From assembly GCA_050741255.1 (NCBI GenBank), contig JBOIEQ010000079.1, positions 1 through 19,214 of the forward strand: 19,214 nt of DNA, in the 5' to 3' direction. The stretch's first letter is position 1. Each line of letters starts with the position of its first letter. Both the position numbers and the translations under genes were made by a program. The notes beneath the pieces are model-generated. The model saw nothing but the letters and a program-made list of their open reading frames with translations. It had not been told where the DNA came from and searched no databases. Of this stretch, positions 1 through 7,215 are shown piece by piece. The stretch comes from CAZXNF01 sp050741255. GTDB lineage: Bacteria; Pseudomonadota; Gammaproteobacteria; Burkholderiales; SG8-41.

Positions 1-816
1 CTCGGCATGGGCGCATTTCTTTCCGTCGCCCGCGGCGGCGGCGAGCCGCCCAAGTTCATCGTGCTCGAATACCACGGCGGGCCGCGCGGCGTGAAGCCCG
101 TCGTGCTGGTCGGCAAGGGCATTACTTTCGACACCGGCGGCATCTCGCTGAAGTCGGCGCCCGAAATGGATGAGATGAAATACGACATGTCGGGCGCCGG
201 CAGCGTGCTGGGCACCCTGCGCGCGGTCGCCGAACTCAAACTGCCGCTGAACGTGGTCGGTATCGTGGTCGCCACCGAGAACATGCCCGGCGGCACCGCC
301 ACCAAGCCGGGCGACATCGTGAAAACCATGTCGGGCTTGACCGTGGAGATCCTCAACACCGACGCCGAAGGCCGGCTCGTGCTGTGCGACGCGCTCACCT
401 ATGCCGAACGCTACGAACCGGCGGCGGTCGTCGACATCGCGACGCTGACCGGCGCCTGCGTCATCGCGCTCGGTCACGTCGCGAGCGGCCTCTACGCGAA
501 CGACGAGGCGCTCGCGGCCGAGCTGACCGCGGCCGGCGAAGCGAGCCACGACCGGGTGTGGCGCATGCCGCTGTGGGACGATTACCAGGAACAACTGAAG
601 AGCAATTTCGCCGACTTCGCCAACATCGGCGGCCGGCCCGCCGGCAGCGTCACCGCCGCGTGCTACCTCGCGCGCTTCGCGAAGAAGTTCAAATGGGCAC
701 ACCTGGACATCGCGGGCACCGCCTGGCTGTCCGGCAAAGCCAAGGGCTCGACCGGCCGGCCGGTGCCGCTGCTGACGCAGTTCCTGGTCGACCGCGCCGC
801 GAACAGAAACCCCTGA
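1..816 (+). CDS. pepA: Leucyl aminopeptidase (M17), 3' part
   Basis: This is the C-terminal catalytic domain of a cytosolic M17 leucyl aminopeptidase, a dizinc enzyme that removes N-terminal residues from peptides. The frame is open to the window's left edge, so the start and the N-terminal domain are missing; the ATG at 7 is internal. Counting from that Met, the family metal ligands and catalytic residues are all present at the spacing known for E. coli PepA: K37, D42, D60, D119 and E121, with R123 in the signature NTDAEGRL (117-124). It ends with TGA 19 bp before holC, the usual betaproteobacterial pepA-holC order. In some gammaproteobacteria PepA also binds DNA, which cannot be judged from this fragment. 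Nothing looks broken. Confidence 0.96.
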   Translation, partial: LGMGAFLSVARGGGEPPKFIVLEYHGGPRGVKPVVLVGKGITFDTGGISLKSAPEMDEMKYDMSGAGSVLGTLRAVAELKLPLNVVGIVVATENMPGGTATKPGDIVKTMSGLTVEILNTDAEGRLVLCDALTYAERYEPAAVVDIATLTGACVIALGHVASGLYANDEALAAELTAAGEASHDRVWRMPLWDDYQEQLKSNFADFANIGGRPAGSVTAACYLARFAKKFKWAHLDIAGTAWLSGKAKGSTGRPVPLLTQFLVDRAANRNP

Positions 817-834
817 GTCACCCCGCCTGCCGCC

Positions 835-1269
835 GTGACCCAGATCGACTTCTATACCCACGTCAGCGACAAGCTGGACGTCGCCTGCCGGCTCACGACG
901 AAGGCCTTCCGCCAGGGCCTCAAGGTGCTCGTGCGCTGTCCCGACCCCGACACGGCGGCGAGCTTCGGCAAAAGATTGTGGTGCGTGCCGCAAACCTCCT
1001 TTGTGCCGCATTGCGCGCCGCAGGACGCACTGGCCGCCGAGACGCCGATCCACGTGGGCGTGGATGCCGGTGGCGCCGAACCGCAGCACGAGCAGGTGCT
1101 GGTCAACCTGTGCGCCGACTGGCCGCCCTATTTCAGCCGCTTCGAGCGCGTGATCGAGATCGTCGGCCGCGCGGATGACGACGCGGCGGACGCGCGCACG
1201 CGCTGGAAGTTCTACCGTGAGCGCGGCTACGCGCTGAAGGCCCGTGTGCAGGGCCAGGACTTCGAGTAG
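835..1269 (+). CDS. holC: DNA polymerase III chi subunit
   Basis: The chi subunit of the DNA polymerase III clamp-loader complex pairs with psi (HolD) and links the replisome to single-strand binding protein. The 144-residue product is close to the usual length for chi. It opens with MTQIDFYTHV, the typical HolC start, and contains the helicase-like CxDPDxAxxF and VxVNLCADWPPYFSRFERVIEIV stretches that mark the family. The start is a GTG at 835, 18 bp after the pepA stop; no earlier in-frame start fits without entering pepA. The gene is probably co-transcribed with pepA and with the small gene that follows 4 bp downstream. The family call is secure; the start codon is likely. Confidence 0.93.
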   Translation: MTQIDFYTHVSDKLDVACRLTTKAFRQGLKVLVRCPDPDTAASFGKRLWCVPQTSFVPHCAPQDALAAETPIHVGVDAGGAEPQHEQVLVNLCADWPPYFSRFERVIEIVGRADDDAADARTRWKFYRERGYALKARVQGQDFE

Positions 1270-1273
1270 GGCC

Positions 1274-1678
1274 ATGGCCGATTCCGCGGACGGCAACGAC
1301 AGCGACGCCCTGCTGGCGCGCGCCGACCGTCTGCTCGGCCGGCACCGGCGCGCCGCGACCGAAGTGCCGACGCTGACCGAGGAACTGGTTCCCACGTCGC
1401 CGCCCGCGCCGGCGGCCACGGCCGGCGACGACATTCCGCTGCTGACCGATGTCATCGAAACCGCCGCGTCCGCCGCGGCACCGCTGCCGGATCCGCAGCA
1501 CGTCAGCCGCGCGGTCGAGCAGGCGCTGGCTGGCCTCGGCACCGAGTTGCCGCCCGCGCAGCGCGAGGAAGTACGCCAGTCGCTGGAAGCCACGCTCTTC
1601 GAACAGATGCGCAAGCTGCGCACGCCCGCCGGCGCCGACCCGGCGGCACCGCCGGACGGCGACAAGCCTCCGGTATAA
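1274..1678 (+). CDS. Small acidic protein of unknown function linked to holC
   Basis: I do not recognise an established function. The 134-residue product has no signal peptide, membrane segment or cysteine. Two short related motifs, VPTLTEEL (31-38) and IPLLTDVI (54-61), sit in a Pro/Ala-rich, probably disordered stretch. A predicted helical region follows (about 76-116, with PPAQREEVRQSLEATLFEQM), then a Pro-rich tail. Spacing supports a real gene: ATG lies 4 bp after holC, the frame fills the gap, and it stops just before valS. It resembles the short uncharacterised proteins of the DUF2486 type reported next to holC in Burkholderiales, but I am recalling that family by pattern, not by search. 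The TAA stop overlaps a TATAAT hexamer that may drive valS. A role tied to replication is only guilt by association. Confidence 0.75.
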   Translation: MADSADGNDSDALLARADRLLGRHRRAATEVPTLTEELVPTSPPAPAATAGDDIPLLTDVIETAASAAAPLPDPQHVSRAVEQALAGLGTELPPAQREEVRQSLEATLFEQMRKLRTPAGADPAAPPDGDKPPV

Positions 1679-1679
1679 T
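1674..1679 (+). promoter_or_regulatory. Candidate -10 element upstream of valS
   Basis: A perfect TATAAT hexamer overlaps the stop codon of the preceding small gene and would place a start point near 1686, giving valS an approximately 75-nt leader. No good -35 hexamer lies 16-18 bp upstream (the region reads gccgga), so this rests on the -10 alone. valS may also be read through from pepA-holC. Confidence 0.4.
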
Positions 1680-1761
1680 CCGCGGCTTTTCGCGCGCCGT
1701 CATTGATTAAAAGCGCGCGCGCCTCCCCCGTCCTTCTTTTTCCGTTTTGTCTGCTTCCCCC

Positions 1762-4542
1762 GTGGAACTCGCCAAGAGCTTCGAACCGCACGCGATCGAA
1801 TCGCACTGGTATCCCGTGTGGGAGCGCGCCGGGCATTTCAAGGCCGGTGGCGGCGCCGGAGGTCAAGCACCCGCGTACTGCATCCAGCTGCCCCCGCCCA
1901 ACGTCACCGGCACGCTGCACATGGGACACGCGTTCCAGCAGACGCTGATGGACGCGCTGATCCGCTACCACCGCATGCGCGGCTTCGACACCAACTGGGT
2001 GGTCGGCACCGACCATGCCGGCATCGCGACCCAGATCGTGGTCGAGCGACAGCTGCAGGCCGACGGCAAGACCCGCCACGATCTCGGCCGCGAAAACTTC
2101 GTCAAACGCGTCTGGGAATGGAAGCAGCAGTCGGGTGCCACCATCATCGGCCAGATGCGGCGGCTGGGCGCTTCCGCGAACTGGGACTACGCCAGCACCG
2201 ACGGCCAGCACGCCGGCTACTTCACGATGGACGAGCGCATGTCGCGCGCTGTCGTCGAGGTCTTCGTGCGACTGCACGAGGAAGGGCTGATCTACCGCGG
2301 CAAGCGGCTGGTCAACTGGGATCCGCAACTGATGACCGCGGTGTCCGACCTCGAAGTCGAGAGCGAGGAGGAAGACGGCAAGATCTGGGAGATTCGCTAC
2401 CCGCTCGCCGACGGTTCCGGCTCGCTGGTGGTCGCGACAACGCGGCCGGAAACGATGCTGGGCGACGCGGCGGTCGCCGTGAACCCGAAGGACGAACGCT
2501 ACACGGCGTTCGTCGGCAAGCAGGTCGTGCTGCCGCTGACCGGGCGCACCATTCCCGTCATCGCCGACGACTACGTGGACCGCGAGTTCGGCACCGGCTG
2601 CGTGAAGATCACGCCCGCGCACGACTTCAACGACTGGGCGGTCGGCCAGCGGCACAAGCTCACGCCCCTGCCGATCATGACGCTGGCGGCAAAGATCGCG
2701 GACGAGGCCCCCGCGCCCTACCGGGGTCTCGACCGTTTCGAGGCGCGCAAGCGCATCCTCGCCGATCTCCAGGCACAGGACCTGCTGGTCTCGGAAAAAC
2801 CGTACAAGCTGCGCGTGCCGCGTTCGGGCCGCACCGGCGTCATCGTCGAGCCGATGCTGACCGACCAGTGGTACGTGCAGATGGACGGGCTCGCCAAATC
2901 GGGGCTTGATGCCGTGGCCAGCGGCGAGGTGAAGTTCTTTCCCGAGCACTGGACCACGACCTACAACCAGTGGCTGGAGAACATCCAGGACTGGTGCATC
3001 TCGCGACAGCTGTGGTGGGGACACCAGATTCCGGCATGGTATGCCGACAACGGCGACATTTACGTCGCACGCACCGAAGCGGAAGCACGTCAGCAGGCCG
3101 CTGCGAAGGGTTACACCGGCGCCCTCAAACGCGACGAAGACGTGCTCGACACCTGGTTCTCCTCGGCGCTGGTGCCCTTTACCGCGCTGGGCTGGCCCGA
3201 CGAGACGCCGGATCTCAAGACCTTCCTGCCCTCGTCCGTGCTGGTAACCGGCTTCGACATCATCTTCTTCTGGGTCGCCCGGATGATCATGATGACGAAG
3301 CACTTTACCGGCCAGGTACCTTTCCATCACGTCTACATCAACGCCCTCGTGCGCGACGCCGAGGGCCAGAAGATGTCGAAGTCCAAGGGCAACACGCTGG
3401 ACCCGCTCGACCTCATCGACGGCATCACGCTCCCCGCCCTGCTCGAAAAGTCCACGCAGGGCCTGATGCTGGCCGGCCACAAACAGAAAGTCGAAAAATA
3501 CATCCGCAAGAACTACGCGGACGGCATCCCGTCCTTCGGCGCCGACGCGCTGCGCTTCACCTTCGCCTCGCTCGCCACCTTCGCACGCACGCTCAACTTC
3601 GATCTCAGTCGCTGCGAGGGCTACCGCAACTTCTGCAACAAGCTGTGGAACGCCACGCGCTTCGTGCTGATGAACTGCGAAGGCAAGGACACCGGCCTCG
3701 ACGAATCGCTCCCGCTGGAATTCTCCGCGGCGGACCGCTGGATCGTCAGCCGCCTGCAGCGCTGCGAGGCCGAGGTCGCGCAGGGCTTCTCCGAGTACCG
3801 CTTCGACAACCTGTCCCGCGCGCTCTACGAATTCGTATGGGACGAGTACTGCGACTGGTACGTGGAACTCGCCAAGGTGCGGCTGCAGACGGGCAGCGAG
3901 GCGCAGCAGCGCGCGACCCGCCGCACGCTCGTGCGCGTGCTCGAGACCGCGCTGAGGCTCGCGCACCCGCTCATCCCCTTCATCACCGAGGAGCTGTGGC
4001 AGAAGGCCGCGCCTCTCGCGGGCAAGACCGGCTCGACTGTGATGCTCGCGCCCTATCCGAAGAGCGAGCCGGCGAAGCTCGACGCGGCCGCCGAAGCGGA
4101 GATCGCGCTTCTGAAGCAGCTCGTCAACGCCTGCCGCAGCCTGCGCGCGGAGATGAACCTGTCGCCGGGCGAGCGGGTGCCGCTGCTGGTCGCCGGTGAT
4201 CGTGCCGTAACGGAAGCCTGCGCGCCCTATCTGATGGCGTTGGCGCGACTGTCGGAAGTCGTGCCGATGACCGAACTGCCGCAGGCCGACGCCCCCGTGT
4301 CGATCGCCGGCGACTTCCGGCTGATGCTCAAGGTCGAGATCGACGTCGCCGCCGAACGCGTTCGCCTGCAGAAGGAGATGACGCGCCTGCAGGGCGAAAT
4401 CACCAAGGCCAAGGCCAAACTGGCCAACGCCAGCTTCGTCGATCGCGCGCCCGCGGCCGTGGTCGAACAGGAACGTGCCCGGCTCGCGCAGTTCGAGGAC
4501 ACGCTCGCCAGGCTCGGGCAGCAGCTCGCGCGCCTGGGCTAG
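1762..4542 (+). CDS. valS: Valyl-tRNA synthetase
   Basis: A class Ia aminoacyl-tRNA synthetase that charges tRNA-Val and edits mischarged threonine. From the GTG at 1762 it is 926 residues. The HIGH-type motif HMGH is at 53-56, the CP1 editing-domain motif TTRPET starts at 226, DWCISRQLWWGHQIP starts at 410, and KMSKS is at 537-541. An anticodon-binding domain follows, and the last roughly 65 residues form the Val-specific C-terminal coiled coil that grips the tRNA (repeated Leu/Arg/Lys/Glu heptads). A TTG five codons upstream (1747) is also open in frame. I prefer GTG 1762 because it gives the common MELAKSFEP beginning. Neither start has a Shine-Dalgarno sequence; the leader is pyrimidine-rich. 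No frameshift or missing motif was seen. Confidence 0.95.
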   Translation: MELAKSFEPHAIESHWYPVWERAGHFKAGGGAGGQAPAYCIQLPPPNVTGTLHMGHAFQQTLMDALIRYHRMRGFDTNWVVGTDHAGIATQIVVERQLQADGKTRHDLGRENFVKRVWEWKQQSGATIIGQMRRLGASANWDYASTDGQHAGYFTMDERMSRAVVEVFVRLHEEGLIYRGKRLVNWDPQLMTAVSDLEVESEEEDGKIWEIRYPLADGSGSLVVATTRPETMLGDAAVAVNPKDERYTAFVGKQVVLPLTGRTIPVIADDYVDREFGTGCVKITPAHDFNDWAVGQRHKLTPLPIMTLAAKIADEAPAPYRGLDRFEARKRILADLQAQDLLVSEKPYKLRVPRSGRTGVIVEPMLTDQWYVQMDGLAKSGLDAVASGEVKFFPEHWTTTYNQWLENIQDWCISRQLWWGHQIPAWYADNGDIYVARTEAEARQQAAAKGYTGALKRDEDVLDTWFSSALVPFTALGWPDETPDLKTFLPSSVLVTGFDIIFFWVARMIMMTKHFTGQVPFHHVYINALVRDAEGQKMSKSKGNTLDPLDLIDGITLPALLEKSTQGLMLAGHKQKVEKYIRKNYADGIPSFGADALRFTFASLATFARTLNFDLSRCEGYRNFCNKLWNATRFVLMNCEGKDTGLDESLPLEFSAADRWIVSRLQRCEAEVAQGFSEYRFDNLSRALYEFVWDEYCDWYVELAKVRLQTGSEAQQRATRRTLVRVLETALRLAHPLIPFITEELWQKAAPLAGKTGSTVMLAPYPKSEPAKLDAAAEAEIALLKQLVNACRSLRAEMNLSPGERVPLLVAGDRAVTEACAPYLMALARLSEVVPMTELPQADAPVSIAGDFRLMLKVEIDVAAERVRLQKEMTRLQGEITKAKAKLANASFVDRAPAAVVEQERARLAQFEDTLARLGQQLARLG

Positions 4543-4559
4543 GCCGCCTGCCGGCAGCA

Positions 4560-5804
4560 ATGCTCCACTCGCTGCGCGCGCTCTCCTACCGCAATTACCG
4601 GCTGTACTTCGCCGGGCAGGGCCTGTCCGTGCTCGGCATCTGGGTGCAGCAGGTGGCGATGATGTGGCTGGTGTACCGGCTCACCGATTCGCCCTTCTGG
4701 CTGGGCGCCACCGCTTTCGCCGGGCAGATTCCCCTGCTGGTCCTCGCGCCCCTGGGCGGGGTGTGGTCCGACCGCTTCGACCGCCGGCGCGTGCTGATCA
4801 TCGCGCAGATCATCGCCTTCGTGCAGGCGCTGGTGCTCGCGGTCCTCGACTACGCGCAGGTGATCCAGGTCTGGCACGTGCTGGCGATGGCCGTGGCGCT
4901 CGGCTGCGTGATGGCGATCGAGACGCCCGTGCGGCAGTCGCTCACCAAGGAACTGGTGCCGTCGGTCGGCGACCTGCCCAGCGCGATCGCGCTGAACGGC
5001 GTGATCCAGAATGGCGGCCGCATGATCGGCCCCACGGTCGCCGGCCTGCTGATCCTCTACACCGGTGAGGCGTTCTGCTTCCTCGCCAACGCCCTGTCGA
5101 AGGTGGCCGTGGTGTGGGCGCTGCTCGCCCTGCGCCTGCCGGCCTCGACCCCCTCGCGCGCGACGCCCGTGCTGCAGGGCTTCCGCGACGGGTTCGCCTA
5201 CTGCCGCGAGTCGGTGGTGGTGCGCACGCTGCTGCCGGTGCTGGCGGTGATCGCGTTCATGGCCACGCCCTACCAGCCGCTGATGCCGGTGTTCGCCGAC
5301 AAGGTGTTCGGGGGCGGCCCGCAGACGCTGGGCTGGCTGCTCGGCGCCTCGGGTCTCGGCGGCTGCATCGGACTGCTGACGCTCGCCTCGCGCCCGGACG
5401 TGCGGGGACTGTCGCGCTGGATCGTCGGCGGCGCCGCGGGCACCGGCCTCTCGCTGGCGGTATTTGCGGAATCCACCTCGCTCGCCCTGTCGCTCGTCGC
5501 GATCGCCGTGACCGGCTTTACCCTCATCCTGAGCGCGATGTCGATCAGCACCATCTTCCAGACCATCGTGCCGGACCACATGCGTGGCCGCGTGATGGGC
5601 TTCTTCACGATGATCTTCCTGGGCCTGCATCCGGTCGGCAGCCTGGTTGCCGGGGCGCTCGCCGACCGCATCGGCGCCGCGCACACGCTCGCGCTGGGCG
5701 GAGCATGCTGCGTGCTCGCGGCGCTCTGGCTCGCGCGCAAGCTCGACCGCCTGCGCGCGGCGATCCGGCCGATCTACGTCCGGCTCGGGATCAGCCAGGA
5801 GTAG
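4560..5804 (+). CDS. MFS transporter, MFS_3/EntS-like exporter
   Basis: An inner-membrane major facilitator superfamily protein of 414 residues with about twelve hydrophobic segments. The N-terminal motif A is clear (GGVWSDRFDRRR, 66-77) in the loop after the second helix, and a related GxxADRIG motif occurs late in the C-terminal half after PDHMRGRVMGFF. This pattern fits the MFS_3 group that includes the enterobactin exporter EntS and assorted drug/proton antiporters, so an efflux role is likely; the substrate cannot be read from sequence. ATG 4560 is 17 bp after valS, so read-through from valS is plausible. Its stop is only 10 bp from the convergent lipoate-ligase-like gene. No siderophore genes are in the window, so a siderophore role is not supported. 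Confidence 0.88.
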   Translation: MLHSLRALSYRNYRLYFAGQGLSVLGIWVQQVAMMWLVYRLTDSPFWLGATAFAGQIPLLVLAPLGGVWSDRFDRRRVLIIAQIIAFVQALVLAVLDYAQVIQVWHVLAMAVALGCVMAIETPVRQSLTKELVPSVGDLPSAIALNGVIQNGGRMIGPTVAGLLILYTGEAFCFLANALSKVAVVWALLALRLPASTPSRATPVLQGFRDGFAYCRESVVVRTLLPVLAVIAFMATPYQPLMPVFADKVFGGGPQTLGWLLGASGLGGCIGLLTLASRPDVRGLSRWIVGGAAGTGLSLAVFAESTSLALSLVAIAVTGFTLILSAMSISTIFQTIVPDHMRGRVMGFFTMIFLGLHPVGSLVAGALADRIGAAHTLALGGACCVLAALWLARKLDRLRAAIRPIYVRLGISQE

Positions 5805-5814
5805 CGCCGCGGGT

Positions 5815-6909
5815 TCAGCGCGCGATCAGCACGGGCTGGGTGGCCGCGCGCACGGCGGCCGTCACGTCGGCGGCCCGCAGCCCGCGCAGCGCGTCCGCAT
5901 GGCGCGCGAAGAATTCCTCCACCACCCGCTCGAGGCGTGCGAGCGGCGTGCCGGCGAGCGCCGCCTCCAGGTCGAGCAGCGCGACGCGCGAGCGCACCGG
6001 CGCATCACCGGAAAACCACACCCGCTTGAGCAGTCCGCCGTCGAGATCGTGGAGCAACGCGGCGCGCAGCACGCCGCCGGCATGCCGCACCGTGCCCGCC
6101 GCGTAGGGCGCCCGCTCGCGCGCCGCGGTCGCGAAGCGCACCCAACCGTCGGTGGACATCTCGGCCAGTGCCCGCCGGTAGCGCTCGTGCTCGGAAAGCG
6201 TCAGCTCGCCCTCCGCGAATTCCGTTGCCAGTTCGGCTTCGAAGGCTTCGGTCAGGTTCGCCCGCACCTGCGGAAGCACGGGCGCGCGGCCGAGCAGCGC
6301 CGCGAGGCTGGTCACCCGTTCGCGCGCGGCGGCCAGCACGCCCTCATCCGGCGCCGCGGCCGGCGGGCGCAGCAGCGCGCACCAGTAGCCGTGGTCCGCC
6401 TCCACCTGCACGACGCCCTGGAACAGCAGCGCCGCGCCGTCCCCCGCCAGCGCCGTCACGGCCAACCGCCGGCCGTCCACCGCGATCTCGTTGTGCGCGC
6501 GATGGCGGGCGCCGATGCCAAGCGCGGCCAGCGCGGCGGCGGCGGCATTGCACAGGCGGCGCGCGGCGGTCTCCGGATCGACGCCCAGACGCTGCCGATG
6601 CAGGCACAGTTCCCACCCCAGATCGCCTTCGGCGATCGCCAGCGCGGGACCGCGGGTGATCCGGCGCTGCAGGCTGAACCCCGCGGCGCGGCAGGCCTCC
6701 ACGTCGAACTCCTGCGCGGCGCTCTGGCCGCCGTCGAGCAGCGCCGCGGGCGAAGACCGCAGGAAGCGGAGCGTGTCGGGGATTTCCGCCGCCGCGCGCG
6801 CCTCCAGCAGGGCGCGCGACAGCGCCACGTTCTGGGCGGCGGGACGCAACCCGGTATCGAGCAGCCGCGGCGTTTCGAATTCCACGGATTCCGATAGGCG
6901 GTCGGCCAT
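5815..6909 (-). CDS. Lipoate-protein ligase homologue with altered catalytic motifs
   Basis: This 364-residue protein matches the biotin/lipoate A/B ligase fold plus the accessory C-terminal domain of LplA-type ligases. Counterparts of the LplA motifs can be aligned by eye. The substrate-binding RRxxGGGA becomes RRITRGPA (82-89), and NDxxVxGKKxxGSA becomes NEIAVDGRRLAVTA (140-153). The Lys that binds lipoyl-AMP in LplA is therefore Arg148, and two loop glycines are lost. The C-terminal part (about 245-340) keeps the LplA-like GxVRHAGGVLRAALLHD and FF....LxGxxL pattern. ATG lies 19 bp after tusA, with no clear Shine-Dalgarno, suggesting coupled expression. It may be an inactive paralogue, a carrier-binding protein, or a ligase with another substrate. 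Superfamily membership is fairly sure; function is not. Confidence 0.75.
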   Translation of the reverse strand: MADRLSESVEFETPRLLDTGLRPAAQNVALSRALLEARAAAEIPDTLRFLRSSPAALLDGGQSAAQEFDVEACRAAGFSLQRRITRGPALAIAEGDLGWELCLHRQRLGVDPETAARRLCNAAAAALAALGIGARHRAHNEIAVDGRRLAVTALAGDGAALLFQGVVQVEADHGYWCALLRPPAAAPDEGVLAAARERVTSLAALLGRAPVLPQVRANLTEAFEAELATEFAEGELTLSEHERYRRALAEMSTDGWVRFATAARERAPYAAGTVRHAGGVLRAALLHDLDGGLLKRVWFSGDAPVRSRVALLDLEAALAGTPLARLERVVEEFFARHADALRGLRAADVTAAVRAATQPVLIAR

Positions 6910-6928
6910 GCGGGACAGCGGCGGGGCC

Positions 6929-7156
6929 TTACTTCTTCTTCAGAAAGAAGATGAGTTCCTTCGCCTGCGTATCGACGCCCAGCAGCTCGTTGCCCGTCTG
7001 CCTGGAGAAGGCCTGGAAATCGCGCGTCGCCCCCGGATCGGTCGCGAGTACCTTGAGCACCTGGCCGGAGATCATGTCGGTGAGCGCCTTCTTCGTGCGC
7101 AGGATCGGCAGCGGGCAGTTGAGCCCCCGCGCGTCGAGTTCCTTGTTGAATTCCAT
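6929..7156 (-). CDS. tusA: TusA-family sulfur carrier protein
   Basis: A 75-residue TusA/SirA-type protein that carries persulfide sulfur on one cysteine, relaying it from cysteine desulfurases or rhodaneses to tRNA thiolation, cofactor synthesis or dissimilatory sulfur oxidation. The defining CPxP motif is at C14-P15-L16-P17, preceded by DARGLNCPLP, and the family-typical VxATDPGATRDFxxFxxxTGNELL follows. ATG 7156 has a good Shine-Dalgarno (AGGAG on the minus strand, plus coordinates 7166-7170) at 9-nt spacing, which excludes the longer in-frame extension. It sits between the kinase and the lipoate-ligase homologue. TusA next to lipoate-type proteins recalls sulfur-oxidation loci, but tRNA thiolation cannot be excluded. 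Confidence 0.93.
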   Translation of the reverse strand: MEFNKELDARGLNCPLPILRTKKALTDMISGQVLKVLATDPGATRDFQAFSRQTGNELLGVDTQAKELIFFLKKK

Positions 7157-7215
7157 GGGGTGGGTCTCCTCGTGGTACGCCGGCCGCAGGCGCAGCGGGA
7201 AACAGCGGCCGGCTG

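Noticed and set aside
4539..5684. A 381-codon open frame on the minus strand
   Set aside because: It lies antisense to the MFS transporter, with a His/Arg/Gln-rich product typical of shadow translation.
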